From Gammaproteobacteria bacterium (GTDB taxonomy: Bacteria > Pseudomonadota > Gammaproteobacteria > Burkholderiales > Nitrosomonadaceae), in assembly GCA_015709635.1 (NCBI GenBank), contig CP054180.1:496001-560000 (forward strand): a DNA stretch of 64,000 nt, in the 5' to 3' direction. Shown here in pieces: positions 18,062 through 27,863 of the stretch. Below the pieces are notes generated by a model. It was not told the DNA's origin. It was given only the letters and a program-made list of their open reading frames with translations, and did not search any database. Position numbers and translations under genes: made by a program. Position 1 is the stretch's first letter. Every line of letters starts with the position of its first letter.

Positions 18062-21000
18062 ATGTCGATAACGCATCGCATTGATGAATTTGTTTTTGAC
18101 TGCTCGTTTGATTCGCTATCGCAAGTCAATGAATTGGAGTCGGAGATGAGTGCTGTGCTGATGGCAAGATTGTTACCGGCCATTGATTCGATTCTGAACG
18201 AATTTGATGAAGCGGGCACCGTATGGCGGCTCGATCGAGTGGAAATCGATCTCGGCAACATTCTCAATGAAGATTTTTATGCCGAACTGATACAGCGTGT
18301 GCGGGAAAAACTGCGGGAAAAATTGCAGGCACTGCAAGGCAATCAGCAACAAACAGATTCCATACCGGGCGGAATATTGCCCACCCGGCGATTGAGCAGC
18401 GTTCAAACCGATCTGGAGCAATTGCAGGATTTTTTGCTGACAGGTCGCATGCCTTGGCATATCGATAGAGCCGACCGGCATGCGCACGAGAACATGTTGC
18501 AGCGGATATTGCAACAACAGGATGCCTGGGAAGTGTGGATTACGTTGCTCAAACGTTTGACCGCGGCTGAAAGAGCGGTCGTGATCAACCGTCTGGTCGC
18601 GCAGTTTTCGTACCGTTCGCTGGAAAGTGTTTTGATCAGAATGGCACCGGTTCACGCGCATCCGCTTTTGGATTTTCTGTTGATCTATCCGCACGCGATA
18701 TCGGAAGCGGATTCCGTACCGGTGCTAACAACAGCAGCGACTTATCCGGCCTGGGAACAACTCTTGACGATGCTAGTGGAATCGAACCTGCTAGCCGATG
18801 ACTTGGCGGTTTTGCTGGATCAGCTGGTCAAAAAGCTAGCGTTGCGGCATACGCAGGATTCGTCATTGCTGCTGAAAAGCATCATCCAAACGGCTGCGCA
18901 ATTTCATAAAGCAGGAAAAGTCAGCGGCACGCTTCATGATGCATTACAAACCGTGAATGGCCTGTATTCACAGCATCCGCAGCATGGATCGGTGCGAAGC
19001 TATGTCTCGCTGAGCCAGCGGAACAGTGATGAAAATGCAACGCACAGCGGGACAGAAGGAATAACAACCGGCGCAAGCGAAAAGCGGGAAACATCGCCGG
19101 AAAAGGCTACGTTATCCGATAGTGTGAGGCAGGATGAAGTGGCATACCAAGCACTATACTTGCGAATCGTAGCAGCATTGCACAAGGCCAAGTTGATTGA
19201 CGCAGGCTATGCCGCGATCCTGAAGGAGTTGACCCCGGCCGGGCGGTGGCAGCGGCTGCGAGACTTGCTGCAATCGCCGGAAATAAAGCCCCGGTTGCCG
19301 CAACTGCCGCAGCCGGTCTTGCTGGACATCAGCTATTGGCTGTCACCGCCAGCGGTGTTGCTGATCGAGCGTCTGCTGGCGCATGCTGGCCGCTTATACC
19401 GGCTACCCGGATCGTCCGGAAAAACAACGCAGAAACGCTGGCAGCAGCGGCTATGGGCTGCGAGTTTGGATTATCTGCTGACGGAAAACCACGCGGAAAT
19501 CAATCCAGTCGCTTACTTGCAAGCACTCGCACAGGGTGTCTCTATCGAAGAAGTAGACTTACAGATCACGCTGCGCGCCTGGTATGAAGCACTGGAGCAC
19601 AGCGAACCGGATGGCGTGCTGGCGACACTGTTGCGGACACTCAGTGGCAGCGAGCTGGAATGGCACCGGACGACAGTAGAAGAAAGTGCGCATTCCGCGC
19701 AAGAGTCACTCGAAGCCGGCACTGCCTATCGGGAACTTCAGCAACGCCTCACAGCAGGTGAATCGAGCACCGGGCAATACGATGATTTGCCCACGCTGTT
19801 GGAAATGCTGGCAACCGAACACCCGGAACAATTGCAACAACTCTATCGAGATTTACGCAACGGCCGCTACGACTTGACCGCAGCGCAACTGACCGCAAAC
19901 GAACTGTACAGTCTGATCGAGCGACTGCTACGGATGAAATCCACCGCTAGCGGCGCCGACCGGTTGGCTTTCCTGCAAGCGATAGAAACGCAAGCGGATC
20001 ACGTGGACAATCGGGAAAGCTACTACCGGCGGATACTGGAAGACCTGCTGCAGGAACGGGAAATCGACCTGGAAGCGATCGCGGCACTGGCGCGGCAGCC
20101 GCATGATCAAAGCAAAGCTGACCATCAGGACTGGAACAAGCAAACCGGAACGGAAGAAGCAAAAGGAGCGGAAACAGCCGGGAAGGCAGATGCGGAAATT
20201 GTTGCGGAAGCGGCTGCCGATTCAACGAGACAAATCCGCACCGGTCATGCGGCGCTGTACGCACGCATAACAGCGGCCTTGTACAAAGCGGGACTGATCG
20301 GCGAACATTCCGTAGTCACGGCAACGGAAGCAAAGCCTGATGAACTCAGGCAACGCTTGCGCGCGTTACTGCATACGATAGCAACGCGCGATGGGCCGGA
20401 AAAACTGCCGCGATCGAGCCACATGGATATCGCTCATCTGCTATCGCCGCAAGCGGCACTGCTGAATGAACACCTGCTGGTGCGAGCGGACACGTTGCAG
20501 CGGTCAACTCCTAAGGCTGGAGGAGGAGGCAGGCAGCAGTGGGAACAGCGTTTATGGGCAGCCAGTTTGCGCTATTTGCTGACGCTGGATACGACCGATA
20601 TCGCTCCGACGGCCTATTTACAGGCGCTTGCCCGTGAGTTAACGGATGATGCCGATCCGCAGGTGACTTTGCGTGCTTGGTATGACGCACTGATGCAGAG
20701 TGAAGCTGGTGATAAAGCGCTGACAGATGGCATTCAGCAGTTGTTGAAAAACCTATTGCCGGACCGGCAAACCGATCCGCAGGCGTTTGCAGCATTGCCG
20801 CAGCAAACATTGCCCCAAACCGGTGTTGTCCGTGCTGACCGTAACCAGCAAGTCACAGCGGAATCGGTGCACGCCGGATCAACTGTCCGGGCGATGAAAT
20901 CACCATCCCGCGCAGATGTTGAGGCGCTGTACATAACGGTAATGACAAAACTGTGCAAGGCCGAGTTGACTCATGAACATCTTACAGTTGTGGCAGGAAG

Positions 21001-23833
21001 CAGTCAGCCTGCCGAGCTCAGACAGCGGTTACGTACTGCATTGCGTGCGATAGCCGTGCACGATTGGACGAGCAAGCTGGCACAATCGACACGGATGGAA
21101 ATTGCCTATTTGCTGGCGCCGCAAGCGGCATTGCTGAACGAGCATCTGCTGATGCGGGCGGACAAATTATCCCGATCTATTGGTATCGCCGGACCCAGCA
21201 ACCGGCAGCAGTGGGAACAGCGTTTATGGGCAGCCAGTTTGCGCTATTTGCTGGCGCTGGATACGACCGATATCGCACCGGCGGCCTACTTGCAGGCACT
21301 CGCGCGCGGTGTATCGGGCGAATCCAATGCGCAGGCGACATTGCAAGCTTGGCATGAGACACTGACGCAGAGCGGAACCTCCGCTGTGCTGCATACACTG
21401 CTGCAAGCCTTTACCGCTGATACCCAAGAAAAGGACCGGACGGATACGGCGCAGAGAAAACCGGCAAAACCGGAAGCAGTCAAAAAAACTGAACCAATTG
21501 AAAATATAAAATTACCTGAAACCACCGTTCGATTCGCTGCGGCAACACAAAACCAGCCGCTGCATGAGGCATGGTATTCACGGATCATAATGGCATTGCA
21601 CAAGGCCAAGTTGATTGACGCAGGCTATGCCGCGATCCTGAAGGAGTTGACCCCGGCCGGGCGGCAGCAGCGGCTGCGAGACTTGCTGCAATCGCCGGAA
21701 ATAAAGCCCCGGTTGCCGCAACTGCCGCAGCCGGTCTTGCTGGACATCAGCTATTGGCTGTCACCGCCAGCGGTGTTGCTGATCGAGCGTCTGCTGGCGC
21801 ATGCTGGCCGCTTATACCGGCTACCCGGATCGTCCGGAAAAACAACGCAGAAACGCTGGCAGCAGCGGCTATGGGCTGCGAGTTTGGATTATCTGCTGAC
21901 GGAAAACCACGCGGAAATCAATCCAGTCGCTTACTTGCAAGCACTCGCACAGGGTGTCTCTATCGAAGAAGTAGACTTACAGATCACGCTGCGCGCCTGG
22001 TATGAAGCACTGGAGCACAGCGAACCGGATGGCGTGCTGGCGACACTGTTGCGGACACTCAGTGGCAGCGAGCTGGAATGGCACCGGACGACAGTAGAAG
22101 AAAGTGCGCATTCCGCGCAAGAGTCACTCGAAGCCGGCACTGCCTATCGGGAACTTCAGCAACGCCTCACAGCAGGTGAATCGAGCACCGGGCAATACGA
22201 TGATTTGCCCACGCTGTTGGAAATGCTGGCAACCGAACACCCGGAACAATTGCAACAACTCTATCGAGATTTACGCAACGGCCGCTACGACTTGACCGCA
22301 GCGCAACTGACCGCAAACGAACTGTACAGTCTGATCGAGCGACTGCTACGGATGAAATCCACCGCTAGCGGCGCCGACCGGTTGGCTTTCCTGCAAGCGA
22401 TAGAAACGCAAGCGGATCACGTGGACAATCGGGAAAGCTACTACCGGCGGATACTGGAAGACCTGCTGCAGGAACGGGAAATCGACCTGGAAGCGATCGC
22501 GGCACTGGCGCGGCAGCCGCATGATCAAAGCAAAGTTGACCATCAGGACTGGAACAAGCAAACCGGAACGGAAGAAGCAAAAGGAGCAGAAACAGCAGAA
22601 ACAGCCGGGAAGGCAAATGTGGAAATTGTTGCGGAAGCGGTTGCCGACTCGACAAGACAAATCCGCACCGGTCATGCGGCGCTGTACGCACGCATAACAG
22701 CGGCATTGCACAAGGCGGGACTGATCGGCGAACATTCCGCAGTCACGGCAACGGAAGCAAAGCCTGATGAACTCAGGCAACGCTTGCGCGCGTTACTGCA
22801 TACGATAGCAACGCGCGATGGGCCGGAAAAACTGCCGCGATCGAGCCGCATGGATATCGCTTATCTGCTATCGCCGCAAGCGGCGTTGTGGAATGAACAT
22901 CTGCTGGCGCAGGCGGACACGCTATTCCGGGTCACCAAGTTGACGGAACAAAGCAACCGGCAGCAGTGGGAACAACGCTTATGGGCAGCCAGCCTGGATT
23001 ATTTGCTGACGCTGGATACGACCGGTATCGTTCCGGATGCTTACTTGCAGGCACTTGCTGGTGGCATAACGGATGCAGCCGATCCGCAGATGATCTTACG
23101 TGCTTGGTATGAAGCGCTGGAGCAGCGCCAAGCCTCCGGTGCGATTCGTACTTTATTGCGGATGCTGGTGGAGACTTCCGCTGTGCCGCAGCGAATGGAA
23201 AAGGGGAATCAGGATTCAAGCCGGGTGATTGCGCGGGCAGAGGAAAATGCATTATCAGCGGCGCAAAAGCCGCCGTTGCTGGATTGGGATGCTTTGCTGC
23301 ATCGGGCGCAGTCATCAGACGACGTGCGTGAGGAGATTTATATCGAGAATGCCGGGCAGGTATTGGCTGCGCCGTATTTGCCGCGTTTGTTCGGTATGCT
23401 GAAGCTGGTCGAGGATGGTGTCTTTGTTGACCGCCGTGCAGCCGAACGCGCGGTGCATTTGTTGCAGTTTATGGTGAATGAGCAAACCCGATCGCCGGAG
23501 TATCAGTTGACGTTGAATAAGATTCTATGCGGCGTGACAACAGGGATTCCGATTTGCCGCGAGATCGACATCAGTGCGCATGAGCAGGAAACGATCGAGG
23601 GATTGATCCGCGGCATGATTCAGAACTGGCAAACTATCGGCAATACCTCCATCAGCGGTTTGCGGGAAACGTTCCTGCAGCGCAAGGGCAAACTGCAGCT
23701 GAAAGAAGACGGGATGTGGTATTTGACGGTGGAACCCGGGGTGTTCGATATGCTGTTGGATAGTTTGCCGTGGAGCTATTCGGTCATCAAGCATGGTTGG
23801 ATGGAACGGGCGGTGCATGTCACGTGGCGCTGA
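18062..23833 (+). CDS. eCIS tape-measure protein with five-module internal repeat (Afp14-like)
   Basis: A 1923-residue protein of the contractile injection system tape-measure family. The N-terminus (MSITHRIDEFVFDCSFDS ... WRLDRVEIDLGNI) and the C-terminus (YIENAGQVLAAPYLPRLFGM, LNKILCGV, GLRETFLQRKGKL, LPWSYSVIKHGWMERAV) match the conserved ends of that family. The protein should set tube length and help start tube growth. Between the ends lie five copies of a roughly 155-residue helical module, each containing RLWAASLxYLL and AYLQALAxG, at about residues 361-515, 730-880, 953-1105, 1168-1320 and 1538-1693. Copies 1-2 and 4-5 are near-identical. ATG 18062 is preferred because it starts at the conserved MSITHRI; GTG 18041 would add seven residues. 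The ATPase gene overlaps its end. Confidence 0.88.
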   Translation: MSITHRIDEFVFDCSFDSLSQVNELESEMSAVLMARLLPAIDSILNEFDEAGTVWRLDRVEIDLGNILNEDFYAELIQRVREKLREKLQALQGNQQQTDSIPGGILPTRRLSSVQTDLEQLQDFLLTGRMPWHIDRADRHAHENMLQRILQQQDAWEVWITLLKRLTAAERAVVINRLVAQFSYRSLESVLIRMAPVHAHPLLDFLLIYPHAISEADSVPVLTTAATYPAWEQLLTMLVESNLLADDLAVLLDQLVKKLALRHTQDSSLLLKSIIQTAAQFHKAGKVSGTLHDALQTVNGLYSQHPQHGSVRSYVSLSQRNSDENATHSGTEGITTGASEKRETSPEKATLSDSVRQDEVAYQALYLRIVAALHKAKLIDAGYAAILKELTPAGRWQRLRDLLQSPEIKPRLPQLPQPVLLDISYWLSPPAVLLIERLLAHAGRLYRLPGSSGKTTQKRWQQRLWAASLDYLLTENHAEINPVAYLQALAQGVSIEEVDLQITLRAWYEALEHSEPDGVLATLLRTLSGSELEWHRTTVEESAHSAQESLEAGTAYRELQQRLTAGESSTGQYDDLPTLLEMLATEHPEQLQQLYRDLRNGRYDLTAAQLTANELYSLIERLLRMKSTASGADRLAFLQAIETQADHVDNRESYYRRILEDLLQEREIDLEAIAALARQPHDQSKADHQDWNKQTGTEEAKGAETAGKADAEIVAEAAADSTRQIRTGHAALYARITAALYKAGLIGEHSVVTATEAKPDELRQRLRALLHTIATRDGPEKLPRSSHMDIAHLLSPQAALLNEHLLVRADTLQRSTPKAGGGGRQQWEQRLWAASLRYLLTLDTTDIAPTAYLQALARELTDDADPQVTLRAWYDALMQSEAGDKALTDGIQQLLKNLLPDRQTDPQAFAALPQQTLPQTGVVRADRNQQVTAESVHAGSTVRAMKSPSRADVEALYITVMTKLCKAELTHEHLTVVAGSSQPAELRQRLRTALRAIAVHDWTSKLAQSTRMEIAYLLAPQAALLNEHLLMRADKLSRSIGIAGPSNRQQWEQRLWAASLRYLLALDTTDIAPAAYLQALARGVSGESNAQATLQAWHETLTQSGTSAVLHTLLQAFTADTQEKDRTDTAQRKPAKPEAVKKTEPIENIKLPETTVRFAAATQNQPLHEAWYSRIIMALHKAKLIDAGYAAILKELTPAGRQQRLRDLLQSPEIKPRLPQLPQPVLLDISYWLSPPAVLLIERLLAHAGRLYRLPGSSGKTTQKRWQQRLWAASLDYLLTENHAEINPVAYLQALAQGVSIEEVDLQITLRAWYEALEHSEPDGVLATLLRTLSGSELEWHRTTVEESAHSAQESLEAGTAYRELQQRLTAGESSTGQYDDLPTLLEMLATEHPEQLQQLYRDLRNGRYDLTAAQLTANELYSLIERLLRMKSTASGADRLAFLQAIETQADHVDNRESYYRRILEDLLQEREIDLEAIAALARQPHDQSKVDHQDWNKQTGTEEAKGAETAETAGKANVEIVAEAVADSTRQIRTGHAALYARITAALHKAGLIGEHSAVTATEAKPDELRQRLRALLHTIATRDGPEKLPRSSRMDIAYLLSPQAALWNEHLLAQADTLFRVTKLTEQSNRQQWEQRLWAASLDYLLTLDTTGIVPDAYLQALAGGITDAADPQMILRAWYEALEQRQASGAIRTLLRMLVETSAVPQRMEKGNQDSSRVIARAEENALSAAQKPPLLDWDALLHRAQSSDDVREEIYIENAGQVLAAPYLPRLFGMLKLVEDGVFVDRRAAERAVHLLQFMVNEQTRSPEYQLTLNKILCGVTTGIPICREIDISAHEQETIEGLIRGMIQNWQTIGNTSISGLRETFLQRKGKLQLKEDGMWYLTVEPGVFDMLLDSLPWSYSVIKHGWMERAVHVTWR
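19175..20480 (+). repeat. Long internal direct repeat, copy 1 (inside tape-measure gene)
   Basis: First copy of a segment repeated 2418 bases downstream in the same reading frame. From 19175 to about 20117 I see only a single-codon difference (TGG at 19247-19249 versus CAG in copy 2). After that, substitutions and one 9-base indel accumulate toward the end. The near-identity of the first 940 bases points to a recent duplication or ongoing gene conversion. Confidence 0.92.
21593..22907 (+). repeat. Long internal direct repeat, copy 2 (inside tape-measure gene)
   Basis: Second copy of the 19175-20480 segment. It differs by one codon in the first 940 bases and then carries a 9-base insertion (an extra three codons in an ETAETA-like stretch near 22590) with scattered substitutions. 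Reading frame is preserved throughout, so both copies are translated. The repeat is long enough to recombine or to confuse short-read assembly. Confidence 0.92.
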
Positions 23834-25217
23834 TCGATTGGATGTGTCTTCTACTGAAAAAATGCCGGCCATGATGGAAAGTGATGCCAATGCAGTTACG
23901 CTGGAAAAGGAAATCGCCTGGTTCAAGGCGGTGCTGGCGGCGCGCTGCGATATTTATTTTTGCCGCGAAGGTGCAATCCAGGATATTTACACGCTACAGC
24001 CACCGGATATTGCTGCGGAACAATCGGAATATGCCCTCCTGGTGCGGGATTACGCTATGGGCTTCGATGAGCGGCTGGTGGTCATTCTGGCGCTGCTGCC
24101 GCATATTCAGCCGCATGTACTGGATACTTTTTTGCTCAATAACCAGGAAATCGCGCGCGGATTCACCGAATTCGGCGGATGGAAGGGAAAGGGACATAGC
24201 GGGTTTTTGCCTACCTGCGAGACGGCCGCTTTTATTCTGGCGGGCGATAGTCTGGCAAAACGTTTTGACGTGATGCGTTTGTTCCAGCCCGATCATTACT
24301 TGTGTAAGCAGCAGATTATCAAAGTGGAACACAGTGCGAGCGGGGAGCCTTTTTTGAGTGCCATGCTGATGATGACGGTCGAGTACTTGAACCGGCTGAC
24401 GCTGGGACGCGATGACAAGCCGGATTACGGCATCAATTTTCCGGCCAAATTGATTACCACTTCGCTGACTTGGGGCGATCTGGTGCTGGATCCGGAGGTG
24501 ATGGATGAAATCGACAACATCAATACCTGGTTGCGGTATTCGCAAACCATCTTGCAGCAGTGGCATCTGGGCAAGAATATCAAACCGGGTTATCGCGCTT
24601 TGTTTTATGGTCCGCCCGGAACGGGAAAGACTTTGACGGCGACCTTGATCGGCGCCAGTGCTGGTGTAGATGTGTACCGTATCGATCTGTCGATGGTGGT
24701 CTCCAAATATATCGGCGAGACCGAGAAGAATCTCGCCAATGTGTTTGATCAAGCAACCAACAAGAACTGGATTCTTTTCTTCGATGAGGCGGATGCGTTG
24801 TTCGGTAAAAGAACGCAGACCAGCAGTTCGAACGATCGCTACGCGAACCAGGAAGTATCGTATTTGTTGCAACGCGTTGAGGATTATCCCGGTGTGGTGA
24901 TACTGGCGACCAATTTGAAGGCCAATATCGACGAAGCCTTCGCCCGGCGCTTCCAGGCTTCGGTGCACTTTGCCATGCCGGACGCCGATCAGCGTTTGCG
25001 CTTATGGCGCGGGATTTTTGCTGGTAACCAACTGCTTTCGGCAGATACTGACTTGGTAAAACTGGCGGAAAGCTATGAGTTGTCGGGCGGTGCGCTCACC
25101 AATGCGGTGCGCTTCGCGGCGATTCAAACCATCCGCATGAAGCGCAATGCGATTATCCAGGATGATCTGATTAAAGGGGTGGTAAAAGAATTGCTAAAAG
25201 AAGGCCGAACATTGTGA
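23817..25217 (+). CDS. AAA+ ATPase of the eCIS (Afp15-like)
   Basis: A 466-residue AAA+ ATPase. Walker A GPPGTGKT is at about 265-272, Walker B ILFFDEADALFG at about 319-330, and the AAA sensor/arginine-finger region includes ATNLKANIDEAFARRFQ. The N-terminal 230 residues are the family's less conserved helical domain. Afp15/Pvc15 ATPases are encoded by nearly all eCIS and are thought to remodel the particle or load cargo; one follows the tape-measure gene here as in Afp. The ATG at 23817 overlaps the tape-measure end by 17 bases and has GGAACGGG upstream; ATG 23793 is an in-frame alternative. Confidence 0.92.
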   Translation: MSRGADRLDVSSTEKMPAMMESDANAVTLEKEIAWFKAVLAARCDIYFCREGAIQDIYTLQPPDIAAEQSEYALLVRDYAMGFDERLVVILALLPHIQPHVLDTFLLNNQEIARGFTEFGGWKGKGHSGFLPTCETAAFILAGDSLAKRFDVMRLFQPDHYLCKQQIIKVEHSASGEPFLSAMLMMTVEYLNRLTLGRDDKPDYGINFPAKLITTSLTWGDLVLDPEVMDEIDNINTWLRYSQTILQQWHLGKNIKPGYRALFYGPPGTGKTLTATLIGASAGVDVYRIDLSMVVSKYIGETEKNLANVFDQATNKNWILFFDEADALFGKRTQTSSSNDRYANQEVSYLLQRVEDYPGVVILATNLKANIDEAFARRFQASVHFAMPDADQRLRLWRGIFAGNQLLSADTDLVKLAESYELSGGALTNAVRFAAIQTIRMKRNAIIQDDLIKGVVKELLKEGRTL

Positions 25218-25224
25218 GTGCGCG

Positions 25225-27837
25225 ATGAAAAAAAATTTCTTTTGCTGGGTCGTATGCATTTTTTTCAGTTGCTTTATGACTGCCGTCTTCGCAGTGGATG
25301 CTAATTACGATCGTCTAATCGATCAGGAAAAATTCAGGCGGCTGGATAAATCCACGATCATTCAAATGCAGCGCAATCTTGCGCAAATTTATCAAGGCGA
25401 CCGTGAGTGGAACCGGGATGTTGCGCTCAGTCAGCACCCGTTGACGGACGGTGCGCTGGGGCCGGTTACGTTGTACTGGCTGCAGCGTTTTGTTCACGAT
25501 TTCAAAATAGAACCTGTCGGTCAATATGTGAATGAAACAAGGAAACGTTTGGAGCGCATCGCCTCGTTCTCGGGGATGTTTCCGGAAGAAACGAAAGTGC
25601 TGATCAGCGCTGATTTTGCGAATTGGAACGACGACCGGCCGGAAGCGGAAAAAAACGGTTACTACGATGTGCGGCGGAAAGGTACAGACCAAGCGTTGCT
25701 GGATCTCGTGTATCTGTATTTGCAGGTGGCTTATGCGCCACCCGGATTGCTTGCCGCCAAGGATCAGCCGGTGATTCATTACTACGCCCTCATGGCGGAA
25801 GATTTCAAGATACTGCAGGGCAAAAGCCAGCTTTATGCGCAGTTAGCCAAATTGGTCAACAAGAAATTTGACAACGTCGCGGCGCTGAAAGAAGCCATAA
25901 CCGGAGCGCTTAAGGATCATCCGGAGGTGGTTGATAAATTAATGCCAGTCATTGAGCAATACTACCGCTACGCAGACCCGGTCATCAGTCAGAGTTTTTT
26001 GGAAATACTGGCGGGTGATCCATTATTCAGCTCACTGGACAGTGTACTTACCGCTTTGCTGGAAAAATCGCTGCAAGGCGTGGCTTATCCCGACAAGAAT
26101 CTGTTTGACCAAGCGGCAAAATCCAAAATTTATGCGGGTATCGGCGCCTGCCAGGATATGAATAAGCAGAATGCCTATTTATCCGGTTTGAAAATCAGTG
26201 ACGATGATTTTAAAAAATTGAGCGCGGACTTATTGACCGGTCCCTATGAGGGAATGCGCGATTTGTCCGAGCAGTTGAAAGAGATTGATTTATTACGCCA
26301 GCACCGCAAAGACGTTTGCGAACCGCAGGATCTGGCATTGATCGACGAATTTGCGGCCGGTTTGTATGAACACGTTGTGCAGCCTGCCATTGCGCCGCTG
26401 TACAAGAAAAATCCGGTTTACCGCGCGGCATCCGCTGTGCAGTGGGATGGCGGCGGCTGCGGTTGCGTCATCGATGATTTGTCCGGCACCGTATACGGTT
26501 TTTATCCGTTCTGGCTGGCCGGGGAGAAGCAGACCGTGAATTTCAGCGTGTTGTCGAGAGTTGCCTATTACGGACTTTCATTTGACGAGCAAGGTGTCCT
26601 TAAGCAAGCCAATAATGTGCATAACGAAAGCACGGTATTATCCAAGGACAGCGCCGACTGGGATGCGCAAACCGCATTTATCCGGACTGCCCGCAAACAC
26701 AACAGCAAAGTCGATTGGGTCGTCCGCAATGATAAATCTTACTGGGATCGCTGGCAGAAACTTTCTTACTCGTCCCGGACGGCTGTTTTTGAGACATTGA
26801 CTGAGTATATCGTCAGTTTTTTGACCAGTCCGGCGATCGATTCCATGGCAAAAATTAAGCAGAATATGACTTTGGGCATCGTAACACCGCCGACCTTGGG
26901 GGATGGCGTGACGCTGTATTTTGACGGTTTTCCCGATGATCGCGAATCCGTTGAATTGTTTAAGCGATTTTTTGCCGATCTGCAAAAGCGGCTGTTTGCT
27001 GAGAAAAACGATTATTACGTCAATATCATGATGCCGCAATCCGCGTTGGGTACCGGCATATACCGTTACTCAAATCTCGTAAGGTGGATTGATAATAGAA
27101 AATCCTCCAACGACGCTAGTGCCGCTGACATGAGAACCAATATTTTAGTTTTGATCGAAGAGCCGACAACGGATTCCAAAAAGAAATTGAGATCGGACAT
27201 AGAAAGCGGCGAACTGCACGGTATCGAGCGTAGCATGTTGAGGTGGCATATCATCCCGGTCATTGAATTCGGTGGTAGGAACTGGCAACAACTCGAGGAC
27301 GATATCGTTTATTTTAAAGATAATTTTGGCGGAATCGGATTTTGGCCCATGCCCGCTAACGAACCGGAAGCGGTTGGAGAAGTACCGCTGCGCTGCGATA
27401 CCATCCAATCCGTCAGCGGCTGCCTGGTAAGATTTTTTCAGAACACAGACTGGTATGGATATGGAGAACCCGATTCGTTTTTGGAAAGATTCGTTTGCGA
27501 AAATCGCGACTATTTCCGGATCGCGCTCGAATTGTTAACGGCGCTTTGCTTGGTTTTTGCCGGGCTTTATTTTTATTCCTGCCGTGTTCACAACGCAATC
27601 AAGAATTTTTATCTAACTTGTCTGCTGCTCGTGGTTCCGACATTGATCGTCGCATTCCTGTTGTTGGCCTACGATCCGCTACTGGAGTCGCTGTCTAAAG
27701 GAAATTTGCCATTGTTTCTAGTGATTTTCGGCGGAATAACCTTGGCTATCGTTATTTATCTGCGCAGGAAAAAACAAATGCGAAAACCTTCCCGGCCCAG
27801 GGTGGCGTTTACCGCAAGCGATGAGCTTGAGAGTTGA
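25225..27837 (+). CDS. Exported, membrane-anchored protein of the eCIS locus, possible GH18-like barrel
   Basis: An 870-residue protein with an N-terminal signal peptide (about 1-23, hydrophobic then AVFA) and three C-terminal membrane helices (about 763-785, 795-815, 828-844) ending in a short basic tail. Residues about 45-95 (QMQRNLAQIYQGDREWNRDV, LTDGALGPVTLYWLQRFV) resemble a peptidoglycan-binding domain. Residues about 425-740 open with GTVYGFYPFWLAG and VNFSVLSRVAYYGLSFDEQG, like the first strands of glycoside hydrolase family 18 barrels, but the catalytic DxxDxDxE motif is not seen, so it may be a non-catalytic barrel. It starts 7 bases after the ATPase. It could anchor, sense or release the particle at the envelope; this is inference. 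Confidence 0.75.
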   Translation: MKKNFFCWVVCIFFSCFMTAVFAVDANYDRLIDQEKFRRLDKSTIIQMQRNLAQIYQGDREWNRDVALSQHPLTDGALGPVTLYWLQRFVHDFKIEPVGQYVNETRKRLERIASFSGMFPEETKVLISADFANWNDDRPEAEKNGYYDVRRKGTDQALLDLVYLYLQVAYAPPGLLAAKDQPVIHYYALMAEDFKILQGKSQLYAQLAKLVNKKFDNVAALKEAITGALKDHPEVVDKLMPVIEQYYRYADPVISQSFLEILAGDPLFSSLDSVLTALLEKSLQGVAYPDKNLFDQAAKSKIYAGIGACQDMNKQNAYLSGLKISDDDFKKLSADLLTGPYEGMRDLSEQLKEIDLLRQHRKDVCEPQDLALIDEFAAGLYEHVVQPAIAPLYKKNPVYRAASAVQWDGGGCGCVIDDLSGTVYGFYPFWLAGEKQTVNFSVLSRVAYYGLSFDEQGVLKQANNVHNESTVLSKDSADWDAQTAFIRTARKHNSKVDWVVRNDKSYWDRWQKLSYSSRTAVFETLTEYIVSFLTSPAIDSMAKIKQNMTLGIVTPPTLGDGVTLYFDGFPDDRESVELFKRFFADLQKRLFAEKNDYYVNIMMPQSALGTGIYRYSNLVRWIDNRKSSNDASAADMRTNILVLIEEPTTDSKKKLRSDIESGELHGIERSMLRWHIIPVIEFGGRNWQQLEDDIVYFKDNFGGIGFWPMPANEPEAVGEVPLRCDTIQSVSGCLVRFFQNTDWYGYGEPDSFLERFVCENRDYFRIALELLTALCLVFAGLYFYSCRVHNAIKNFYLTCLLLVVPTLIVAFLLLAYDPLLESLSKGNLPLFLVIFGGITLAIVIYLRRKKQMRKPSRPRVAFTASDELES

Positions 27838-27863
27838 TGGACAATTGATTGCGAGATAAATCC

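Noticed and set aside
19246..22140. Several short open frames, in both strands, that occur twice with identical sequence
   Set aside because: They are shadows of the duplicated tape-measure segment and come in pairs for that reason alone.
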